Part shown: piece after piece, positions 56,632 through 64,000 of the stretch | Layout of the letters: each line of letters opens with the position of its first letter | Position numbering within the stretch: position 1 is the first letter of the stretch | Source of the DNA: Paracoccus aminovorans | GTDB lineage: Bacteria; Pseudomonadota; Alphaproteobacteria; Rhodobacterales; Rhodobacteraceae | Assembly: GCF_900005615.1 (NCBI RefSeq) | Contig: NZ_LN832559.1 | Coordinates: 1,394,837-1,458,836, forward strand | Direction of reading: 5' to 3' | Length of the DNA: 64,000 nucleotides | Translations under genes and position numbers: made by a program | The notes under the pieces: generated by a model | Database searches by the model: none | Seen by the model: the letters and a program-made list of their open reading frames with translations, nothing else | What the model was told of the DNA's origin: nothing

Positions 56632-57673
56632 GCGCGCGCGCCGCGACCCGGGGCATGGGACGCCGGGGGGGCTGGCTGTGGCTGGCCCCCGCCGTGCTGG
56701 TCGCGGCGCTGTTCTTCGGCACGGCGGTGGGCGAGACGCGGATCCCGCTTGCCACCGTCGTCGAGGTGCTGGCGGTCAAGGCGGGGCTGTCGTCGGCCGC
56801 GCTCGATCCGATCGACGCCAGCGTGATCTGGCATTACCGGCTGTCGCGGGCGGTGGTGGCGGCCTGCGGCGGCGCCAGCCTGGCGCTGTCGGGGCTGATC
56901 CTGCAGGCGCTGCTGCGCAACCCGCTGGCCGAGCCCTATCTGCTGGGCATCTCGGCCGGCGCCTCGACCGGGGCGGTGCTGATCGCGGTGGCGGGGGTCG
57001 GCGGCGGATTGGTCGGCATGTCGGCTGGGGCCTTTGCCGGCGCGCTGACCGCATTCGCGCTGGTGGCAGGGCTGGCGAGGATGGCGGGCGGCGGCACCGG
57101 GCTGCGCGGCGCCGGGGTCATCATCCTGGCGGGCATCGCCGGCTCGCAGATGTTCAACGCGCTGACCGCGCTGATCATCGCGCAATCGGCCAGCGCCGAA
57201 CAGGCGCGGGGCATCATGTTCTGGCTGCTGGGCAATCTGTCGGGCGTTCGCTGGCCCGATACGCAGCTGGCGCTGCCGATGGCGGCGCTGGGGCTGGGGG
57301 TGACGCTGTGGCATGTGCGGGCGCTGGACGCCTTTACCTTCGGCGCCGAGGCGGCCGCGACGCTGGGGATCGATCTGCGGCGCACCCAAGCGGTGCTGAT
57401 CGGCACGGCGGCGCTGATCACCGCCGTCATGGTCTCGATCGCCGGCGCCATCGGCTTCGTCGGGCTGGTGGTGCCCCATGCGATGCGCTTCCTGGTCGGC
57501 ACCCGTCATGCGCGGCTGGTCCCGGCCACGGCGCTGGCGGGGGCGGTGTTCCTGGTGTTGTCCGACGTGGTCTCGCGCATCGTCATCCCGGGGCAGGTGC
57601 TGCCCATCGGCGTGATCACCGCGCTTGTCGGCGCCCCTGCCTTCGCGCTGGTGATGATCCGGGGGCGGCAGCG

Positions 57674-57677
<4 letters not shown>
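56628..57677 (+). CDS. FecCD/BtuC-type ABC transporter permease
   Basis: This 349-aa protein has about ten transmembrane helices typical of the FecCD/BtuC family. Conserved pieces are SRAVVAACGGASLALSG, LLRNPLAEPYLLGISAGAS and GAIGFVGLVVPHAMRFLVG, the last being the coupling-helix region that contacts the ATPase. Under the upstream riboswitch it probably forms a vitamin B12 importer with the flanking genes. Both its start and stop overlap neighbouring genes by 4 bases (ATGA). Confidence 0.9.
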
Positions 57678-58444
<767 letters not shown>

Positions 58445-58455
58445 AAGGAAATCCC

Positions 58456-58884
58456 ATGCTGCTGCGCGCCGCCATGCTGGCCTGTCTTCTGCCGCTTTCG
58501 GCCCTGGCCGAGGTCCACGAGGTCAAGATGCTCAACCGCAACGACACCGGTCCCATGCCCTTCGAGCCGGAGTACCTGGTGATCCAGCCCGGCGACACGG
58601 TGAAGTTCCTGGCCGTCGATCCCGGCCACAACGCCGCCACCATTGCCGGAATGATCCCCGAGGGCGGTCGGAAGTTCATCGGCAAGATCAACGAGGAGAT
58701 CGAGGTGACGCTGGATGCCGAGGGCATCTGGGGCATCAAGTGCTCGCCCCATTACACCATGGGCATGGCGATGCTGATCCAGGTCGGCGACACCCCCGCC
58801 ACCGAGGCCGACCTGCCCGAGGACCTGCCCCAGGCGGCGCGCCAGAGGATGCTGGACATCCTCGAACGCCGGACAGCGGACTGA
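58456..58884 (+). CDS. Pseudoazurin
   Basis: This 142-aa type I blue copper protein has a signal peptide (residues 1-18, ending ALA) and a mature cupredoxin domain. The copper ligands are His in DPGHNAATI (about residue 58), and Cys, His and Met in IKCSPHYTMGM (about 96-104). Pseudoazurin donates electrons to nitrite and nitrous oxide reductases in denitrifying Paracoccus. The start has AAAGGAA upstream. It lies only 11 bp after the B12-type ATPase gene, so it may be co-transcribed from the riboswitch-controlled promoter; no FNR-like box was seen just upstream. Confidence 0.93.
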   Translation: MLLRAAMLACLLPLSALAEVHEVKMLNRNDTGPMPFEPEYLVIQPGDTVKFLAVDPGHNAATIAGMIPEGGRKFIGKINEEIEVTLDAEGIWGIKCSPHYTMGMAMLIQVGDTPATEADLPEDLPQAARQRMLDILERRTAD

Positions 58885-59379
58885 GCCGCGGTCGGCAGGG
58901 ACGGCAACCGCGGCGCCCGGCCGACGACTATGTCGCCAAATTTCGTCCAGCATGTCGATCGAGGAAAGGTTATCCTTATTGGCTCGCTCCTGGATATGGA
59001 TGCTCCGGGACAGGACGCAAACTGGCCATCAGCGTCGGTTTGGAGCACATTGTCCGAAGCGCTGCGCATGATGCATACGCAAAACGTCGGTGGCTTGCGG
59101 GCCCTAGATTAAAACGGCAGGGAGAAGGGTGTCCTTCCTTTGAACCGTGCCACCCAAGCCTCAGTTTCATAACCGAAACCGCCGACGGAGTAGCCATGCA
59201 TATCCGTCGGCATCCTTTAGATAACAGCTCAACCATCGGCTTGTGCGTTACGCCGGCTCGGCGCTGACAATGACCATACTGTTCGAAGTGCTGCCTTGCG
59301 TTGCATCCGCTGATGGGGGGCAGATGGTTTGCTTTCGCCGTCAGAGGATTTGTCTTTGTACTGGCTGCTGGTTAGCGTC
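58885..59379. other. Intergenic region without recognisable gene
   Basis: This roughly 490-bp stretch is lower in GC than the operon before it. Only short open frames occur, with no family resemblance or good ribosome binding site. It is the junction between the chromosomal operon and the mobile remnants to its right. Confidence 0.5.
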
Positions 59380-59629
59380 CGAGGAAGTGGTGTAATTTCT
59401 GCGCCGTCGGTGGTGTAATCCTGGGTGGCCATCGAGGTGTATGGTTGAGGTAGAGTTTCGACGCTTCAACCACGAACCCTACGGAGACCCCGATGACCAA
59501 GACCAACATGGACCTGTCCGAGCTTCTGGCCAAGTACGATCAGGGTGACTTCCTGCGCGACATTGCCGAAGCCGTTTTGCAGCTGATCATGGAGAGCGAT
59601 GTCGACGGCCTGATCGGCGCCTTCCTTGC
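59380..59629 (+). mobile_element. IS256-family element, left-end remnant
   Basis: From about 59380 the sequence GAGGAAGTGGTGTAATTTCTGCGCC resembles the left end of IS256-type elements and leads into a transposase start at 59493. The element is cut at 59629 by the decayed IS21 copy 4. The right part is not present in the window. Confidence 0.7.
59493..59629 (+). pseudogene. IS256-family transposase, N-terminal fragment
   Basis: About 45 residues remain, beginning MTKTNMDLSELLAKYDQGD and continuing to LQLIMESDVDGLIGA, the conserved N-terminus of IS256 (MULE-type) transposases. The catalytic domain is missing because IS21 copy 4 starts at 59630. Confidence 0.8.
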
Positions 59630-59762
59630 TGTCAATCGGCGTTGAAGAGTGCCCCCTTATCGGCGTCCAAAAGGGACCCCTCTGGCGATGTGGTGAGCAG
59701 GCCCGTGGCGGCGTAGCTTTCCAGCTGGCGCAGCCGACGCGGGCCTGCGTTTTGGAGGGCGG

Positions 59763-60492
59763 TCAGGCTCGTGTTTTGATGCGCCAGCTGTCGTTGCCGG
59801 TTTCGGCGATGTCGCAATGGTGAGTGAGACGGTCGAGCAGCGCGGTGGTCATCTTCGCGTCTCCGAAGACGGTCGGCCACTCTCCGAATGCGAGGTTGGT
59901 GGTGACGATGACGGGAGGTCTGCTCGTAGAGCTTGCTGACCAGATGGAACAGCAACTGGCCGCCGGATTGGGCGAATGGCAGGTAGCCGAGTTCATCGAG
60001 AATGACGAAGTCGAGCCGCATGAGATGCTCGGCCAGGCGGCCGGCCCGCCCTGCACGGCCCTCGGCCTCCAGCCTGTTCACGAGGTCCACAACGTTGAAG
60101 AAGCGGCCGCGAGCGCCGTTGCGGATGACGGCTCGCGCGATCGCCACGGAGATATGGGTCTTGCCGGTCCCCGTTCCGCCAACCAGCACGACATTGCGCT
60201 GTTGGCTGAGGAACTCTCCGCTGGCCAGATCGCGCACCAGGGTCTCGTTGATCGGAGTGTCATCGAAGGTGAACTCCTCGATCTCCCGGGCATGGGGCAG
60301 CTTGGCGGTGGTGATCTGGTATTTGACCGACCGCGCTTTCTTCTCGTTGATCTCGGCGGCCAGAAGATCTCCGACGATCTGGCGGGGTTCATGCTGGCGG
60401 CGCACAGCCAGCGCCATGAGTTCGTCATAAGCGGCGCGCATCCCCTAGAGCTTCAACTCGCCCATTGCGGCCATGATGTCAGCGCGATCCAT
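59763..60492 (-). pseudogene. istB: istB, inactivated
   Basis: This is a diverged istB with two inactivating changes visible by comparison with the intact copies. A Tyr codon near the start has become TAG at 60445-60447, and an extra base near 59911-59918 shifts the frame in the C-terminal third. The Walker A region (GGTGTGKTH) is still readable between them. Confidence 0.87.
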
Positions 60493-61016
60493 CAGCTGGC
60501 CCTCCGCAGCAGTCATAACGGGCGCAGTCCGCCACCGGTTCATGGGTCAGGCGCAAGGCCGGAGAAGTCAAAAGGAGAGGCGGCGGTTCCGGATCGCGCC
60601 TGCGAGACAGGATATTGAGGATCACATCGGCGGAGTGAACGCCCTGCGAGAGGGCTTCGGCGCATGCCTTTTGCACCGCAGGCATTCCTTCCGTCAGCAC
60701 AGCGCCGAGGACCTTCACCATCTGGCGGTCGCCATCCGAGGAGCCCTGCAGCTTGCGTCGGATTTGTTCGAGAACTCCGGGAAGAACCCAGTCCTTGAAC
60801 GGTGCGCCGTTACGCAGCGCCCCGGGTTTGCGAAGCAGAACAGGCACATAATGCCAGGGATTGTAAACCGTTCGGTCCCGGCCGAAGTGACGCGGGTGGT
60901 CGCGGCAGATCGTCTTGATCCCCTTGCCCTCGGTAAAATGCAGCCGCCTGATTTTTGCGTTCGCCAGTGGGCTCGAACCAGTGGCGCCTCACTGGCTCAC
61001 TCTCCACGATCAGCAT
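60492..61016 (-). pseudogene. istA: istA, internally deleted
   Basis: Only the first few codons (MLIVE), a short N-terminal piece around GKGIKTICR, and the C-terminal 120 residues remain. They are separated by the roughly 1-kb deletion, whose junction is near 60901. The insertion at about 60960-61003 and a one-base loss near 60513 add frameshifts. The DDE residues are gone. Confidence 0.85.
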
Positions 61017-61153
61017 CCCGCGCTCGGCCTCCGATAATCCTCAGAAGCACAATGGACCCAACCCCCGGTCGGTGGGGTCCTTATTCCGCGCCGGTCAACA
61101 GTGGTGACCGCGGACATCTTCGAAAACGGTGACAAGATGTCAGTCGGGCCAAG

Positions 61154-61195
61154 AAAAAGGCGCTAAGCGGCTGTTAAACCTGCCTTAGCGCCTTT
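61154..61195 (-). terminator. Hairpin terminator downstream of tRNA-Val fragment
   Basis: AAAGGCGCTAAG (61156-61167) and CTTAGCGCCTTT (61184-61195) are perfect inverted repeats around a 16-base loop. On the minus strand the stem is followed by TTTTTCTT. It lies just after the tRNA-Val 3' fragment and probably terminated that tRNA originally. Confidence 0.75.
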
Positions 61196-61202
61196 GGAAA
61201 AA

Positions 61203-61246
61203 TGGTGGGCGATAATGGATTTGAACCGCTGACATCTTCGATGTGA
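61203..61246 (-). pseudogene. tRNA-Val 3'-end fragment (att-like)
   Basis: On the minus strand the sequence reads ACATCGAAG, then GATGTC, a GGTTCAAATCC T-loop and ATTATCGCCCACCA. This matches the 3' half of a tRNA-Val from the anticodon loop to CCA, but the D arm and the 5' acceptor strand are absent and the T stem has a mismatch. A lone tRNA 3' end with CCA next to mobile DNA is typical of an attachment site left by an integrative element. The intact tRNA-Val would be elsewhere. Confidence 0.65.
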
Positions 61247-61524
61247 AGCCAGAAATTGCTTTGTCACCCCATTGCAGCAGATGACGCGAGACTGCGCGAA
61301 AGTGCAGGATCCGAGGCGTCGGGGGAAGCTGGCCTCCGGGCGGCGCGAAGGTACAAAGGCGTCGCGGATCGTGCAATCCGGTCGAATCCGGTGCTGGTGA
61401 CCCGATGGTGACCGCGTGCGCGCCATCTTGCGGGCTTGGTAATCTTGCAGTCTTGGCATCACCGTTCCGGTCATGCACACTCCCCGCAGATTTTCTTGAT
61501 CCATTCCCCCCGGAGGCCTTTTTC
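61247..61524. other. Intergenic region upstream of vgrG
   Basis: No gene is seen in this roughly 280-bp stretch between the tRNA-Val fragment and vgrG. It presumably carries the vgrG promoter; the only clear signal is the ribosome binding site CGGAGGCC about ten bases before the vgrG ATG. Confidence 0.4.
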
Positions 61525-63591
61525 ATGAACGCCCCCCTGCGCCAGTCCGAGCGTCTCGGGCGCCTCACCACGGCCCTCGGCCCGGACACGCTGGCGCTGC
61601 TGCGTTTCGACGGCAGCGATCACCTGAACGAGCTGTTCGAATACCGCGTCGAGGCGCTCGCCACCCGCCCAGACCTCGACTTCGACCAGCTCATCGGCAC
61701 CCACGCCACCGTCGAGATCGAGACCCGCGACGGCCCCCAGCCCTTCGACGGCATCGTCACCCAGGCGCGATGGGCCGGCGTGGGCGAGAACGGCCACCGC
61801 TACGACCTGACCCTGCGGCCCTGGTTCTGGCTCGCCTCCCGCCGCCGCAACCAGCGGATATTCCACGACAAAACCGTCATCCAGATCCTGACCGAACTGC
61901 TTGCCGACTATGCCCAGCTCGGCGACCCGGCGGTCGAGTTCCAGCTGTCGCAGGACTACCCGAGCCTCGAATACACCGTGCAATACCGCGAATCCGACCT
62001 CGATTTCGCCCGCCGGCAGATGGAGCGGGCGGGCATCAGCTTCCATTTCCGCCACGCCATGGGCTCGCACACCTTGGTCCTGACCGACGACGTGCTGGCG
62101 CATGAGACCATCGGCGCCCGGCCCTACAAGTCCTACGACGGCCACCACCAGGCGGAGGGCGAGCATTTCTGGGACTGGTCGCCCGAGCGCAACCTGACCA
62201 CCGGCGCCATCCGGCTGACCGACTACAATTTCAAGACCCCCGACGCGGCGATGGAGGCCGACCGCCTGGGCGACGCCGCCCATGCGCAAGGCGCCATCGA
62301 GAGCTTTGATTATCCTGGAGATTACCTCGCGCAGGATGTGGGCAAGATCGTGGCCGGGCTGCGGACGTCGCAGGAGCGCGGGGCGGATCGCAGGAACCGC
62401 GCGGTGGGCGACTGCGCCAGCTTGCGGGCGGGGCGTCGGGTGACGCTGTCGGGCGATCCGGTGCCGGGGACGGGCGAGACCTATCTGTGCCTCTCGGCCA
62501 GCCATCATTTCGTCAGCGAGGCTTATGGCTCGGGCGGCCAGGGCAGCGACGGCTATGCCTTCACCGGGTCCTACGCGTTGATGCCGGACACGGCGCCGAT
62601 GGTGCCGCCGCGGCGGACAGCGGTGCCGGTGGTGCACGGCCCGCAGACGGCGATGGTGGTGGGCGAGGGCGAGATCGACTGCGACGCGTTCGGCCGCATC
62701 CTGGTGCGGTTCCACTGGGACCTGTCGGGGGCGCATTCGATGCGCTGCCGGGTATCGCAGAACTGGGCCGGCGCCGGCTGGGGCGGCATGGTCATCCCCA
62801 GGATCGGCATGGAGGTCGTCGTCGAGTTCCTCGAAGGCGATCCGGACAAGCCGCTGGTCACGGGGAACGTCTTCAATGGCAGGAATGGCGTGCCGTATGA
62901 GCTGCCCAAGCACAAGACCCGCTCGACCTTCCGGACCAAAACGCATGACGGCAAGGGCACCGGGCGCGGCTTCAACGAGCTGCGATTCGAAGATCAGGCG
63001 GGTGCCGAAGAGATCTTCATGCATGCCCAGAAGGACATGAGCGTCGAGGTGTTGAATAATCGCGCCAAGCGCGTGGGTCGTGATCAGGCGGAAGAGGTCG
63101 GCAACGACAAGTCGATCCAGGTGATGGGCGATCACGACGAGCTCGTGGCGGGCAACATGTCCATTGCGGTCGGCAACAACCCGCTGTCCGAAATGGTGCG
63201 CCAGAAGACCAGGGTGCTGTTCGACGGTGTCGCGACTGCGATGAAGCGCATGAAAATCCCGGACCCGTTCAACTTCGGCAAGGGAAATTTCCAGCTATTC
63301 GTAGAAAAGAACCGCTCCGAGATCGTGAACGGTGCATCCTCCGAAATCGTGGGTATCGCGCGTTCGGTCGCAGTGGGGCATACACATCAGACCACGGTTG
63401 GAAATGCCATGTCGGTCATCGTACGCAAGCGCTATGACAGCGATGTAGGATCGGTTCACAACATACGGGTGGGCGACCAGTTCACGATCAAGGTCGGCGA
63501 AAATTCCACGCTGACCATGTCGAAGGAAGGTGACATCGTCCTGACCGGCAAACGCATCCGCTTCAAGGCCGACAAGATCGACTATAATTGA
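61525..63591 (+). CDS. vgrG: Type VI secretion tip protein VgrG
   Basis: This 688-aa protein is the trimeric T6SS spike. The N-terminal gp27-like part contains ALLRFDGSDHLNELFEYRVEAL and the conserved LEYTVQYRESDLDFARRQMERAGISFHF (about residues 144-171). The gp5 OB-fold follows with FGRILVRFHWD and VSQNWAGAGWGG (about 390-425). After residue 490 come valine/glycine-rich repeats of the spike needle. The C-terminus ends soon after the needle (FKADKIDYN), without an extra effector domain. The ATG at 61525 follows CGGAGG. No other T6SS structural gene is in the window, so it may be an orphan vgrG island. Confidence 0.93.
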   Translation: MNAPLRQSERLGRLTTALGPDTLALLRFDGSDHLNELFEYRVEALATRPDLDFDQLIGTHATVEIETRDGPQPFDGIVTQARWAGVGENGHRYDLTLRPWFWLASRRRNQRIFHDKTVIQILTELLADYAQLGDPAVEFQLSQDYPSLEYTVQYRESDLDFARRQMERAGISFHFRHAMGSHTLVLTDDVLAHETIGARPYKSYDGHHQAEGEHFWDWSPERNLTTGAIRLTDYNFKTPDAAMEADRLGDAAHAQGAIESFDYPGDYLAQDVGKIVAGLRTSQERGADRRNRAVGDCASLRAGRRVTLSGDPVPGTGETYLCLSASHHFVSEAYGSGGQGSDGYAFTGSYALMPDTAPMVPPRRTAVPVVHGPQTAMVVGEGEIDCDAFGRILVRFHWDLSGAHSMRCRVSQNWAGAGWGGMVIPRIGMEVVVEFLEGDPDKPLVTGNVFNGRNGVPYELPKHKTRSTFRTKTHDGKGTGRGFNELRFEDQAGAEEIFMHAQKDMSVEVLNNRAKRVGRDQAEEVGNDKSIQVMGDHDELVAGNMSIAVGNNPLSEMVRQKTRVLFDGVATAMKRMKIPDPFNFGKGNFQLFVEKNRSEIVNGASSEIVGIARSVAVGHTHQTTVGNAMSVIVRKRYDSDVGSVHNIRVGDQFTIKVGENSTLTMSKEGDIVLTGKRIRFKADKIDYN

Positions 63592-63605
63592 GGGGGCTGA
63601 TCGCG

Positions 63606-64000
63606 ATGGCCGAGGAAGACAAGGCACCCCAACAGCCCCCGGCGTGGTTGCTGGCCTATCCGCCCTTTCAGCGACAGGACAGCCTGGCCACCCAAATGGT
63701 GATTTCGGATACCAAACTGCAGCAATGCCGCCGCTGTATCCGTTTCGAGACGATGCCTCCGGGATCGGCGCTGGTGCTCGGCGATCCGAGCTGTGTCCCG
63801 GTCAATGCAATCGGTTCGCAATCGGTTATTCCGTCGCTGATGGACTATGCCAGCCAGCGTCCTGCGAACATCCTGATCCCGCCGGCCGAGAAGCCGTCGG
63901 ATGACGCCGTGGAGGAACAGCAAAAGGGCTTCTGGGAAACCTCCGGCAAGGTCGAGGGGCCGGGCGCCAAGACCTCGGCCAACGGCTGGAGCGATCACAC
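63606..64000 (+). CDS. Unknown protein following vgrG (3' partial)
   Basis: The reading frame starts at the ATG at 63606, 14 bp after the vgrG stop with AGGGGGC upstream, and stays open to the window end (about 131 residues). It begins MAEEDKAPQQPPAWLLAYPPF, contains a Cys pair in QQCRRCIRF, and becomes polar and Gly/Ser-rich later. I do not recognise a family. Genes directly after vgrG often encode adaptors, PAAR proteins or effectors, so that is a reasonable expectation, but nothing in the visible part identifies it. Confidence 0.6.
   Translation, partial: MAEEDKAPQQPPAWLLAYPPFQRQDSLATQMVISDTKLQQCRRCIRFETMPPGSALVLGDPSCVPVNAIGSQSVIPSLMDYASQRPANILIPPAEKPSDDAVEEQQKGFWETSGKVEGPGAKTSANGWSDH

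Larger units (their letters stand above)
59630..61100 (-). mobile_element. IS21-family element, copy 4 (decayed)
   Basis: This element is related to but diverged from copies 1-3. It runs from the right end TGTCAATCGGCGTTGAA at 59630 to a left end finishing CGGTCAACA at 61100, 1,471 bp instead of 2,479. About 1 kb of istA is missing, about 40 bp are inserted near the istA start (around 60960-61003), and part of the left end between GGTGGGGTCC and TTATT is also lost. It is inserted in the IS256 remnant, so it arrived later than that element. Confidence 0.9.

Overview
This is a high-GC window from an alphaproteobacterium of the Rhodobacteraceae, most likely a Paracoccus or close relative. The evidence is the right-hand backbone: a trgB-cysK pair, an alphaproteobacterial-type gyrA, crotonyl-CoA carboxylase/reductase (ethylmalonyl-CoA pathway), NADP-type glutamate dehydrogenase, pseudoazurin, and a cobalamin-riboswitch-controlled ABC transporter. 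The genus is an inference; no 16S rRNA or species marker is present.

The window has two halves. Bases 1 to about 37,980 are accessory DNA lying against the 3' end of a tRNA-Ser(CGA) gene (37980-38069, minus strand). Bases 38,070 to about 59,370 are ordinary chromosome. The last 4.6 kb is again mobile: an IS256 remnant, a decayed IS21-family element, a tRNA-Val 3' fragment, and a type VI secretion vgrG with an orphan partner cut by the window edge.

The accessory half is a defence island broken up by three apparently identical copies of a 2,479-bp IS21-family element (istA/istB; the first is cut by the window start). Every IS end inside the window abuts a truncated gene and no target duplications are visible, so the island has been reshuffled or trimmed through these copies. 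Between copies 1 and 2 lie the 3' end of a type I restriction hsdR, a YgjP-like metallopeptidase, an integrase-core transposase, and then a large minus-strand operon. In transcription order that operon encodes a TM0106-type nuclease/helicase, a McrB-like AAA+ protein with DUF4357 and EVE-like modules, a McrC-like nuclease, a 475-aa acidic protein of no recognised family, and a RapA-like SNF2 helicase. Divergent from it are a WYL-domain regulator and a HEPN protein with an RNxxxH motif. A broken DUF2075 helicase follows. This five-gene operon with its divergent regulator/HEPN pair is the best candidate for an undescribed system.

Between copies 2 and 3 (which are inverted) is a lambda-type prophage head cassette: portal remnant, ClpP-like protease, decoration protein, major capsid protein, head-tail connector and a DUF6441-like protein, with a truncated DEDD exonuclease. 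After copy 3 come the C-terminal part of a large serine recombinase, a small helix-turn-helix protein, and a second complete defence operon: cytosine-C5 methyltransferase, DUF262 protein, Z1 ATPase and DUF4420 PD-(D/E)XK nuclease. It resembles the Z1-based Mza family but lacks the MutL-like ATPase and AIPR protein. An imperfect copy of the tRNA-Ser 3' end and its terminator lies at about 3436-3497, suggesting that at least one integrative element of about 34.5 kb once used this tRNA.

The backbone runs trgB-cysK-mscS-like-glyoxalase (plus), AI-2E transporter-gyrA-dsbB-dedA (minus), a zinc metallopeptidase, a COQ10-like protein convergent with a sulfotransferase-like gene, gdhA, ccr with a clear terminator, an esterase, an I78 inhibitor, then riboswitch-SBP-permease-ATPase-pseudoazurin. 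All calls rest on reading translated sequence by eye; no database search was run.
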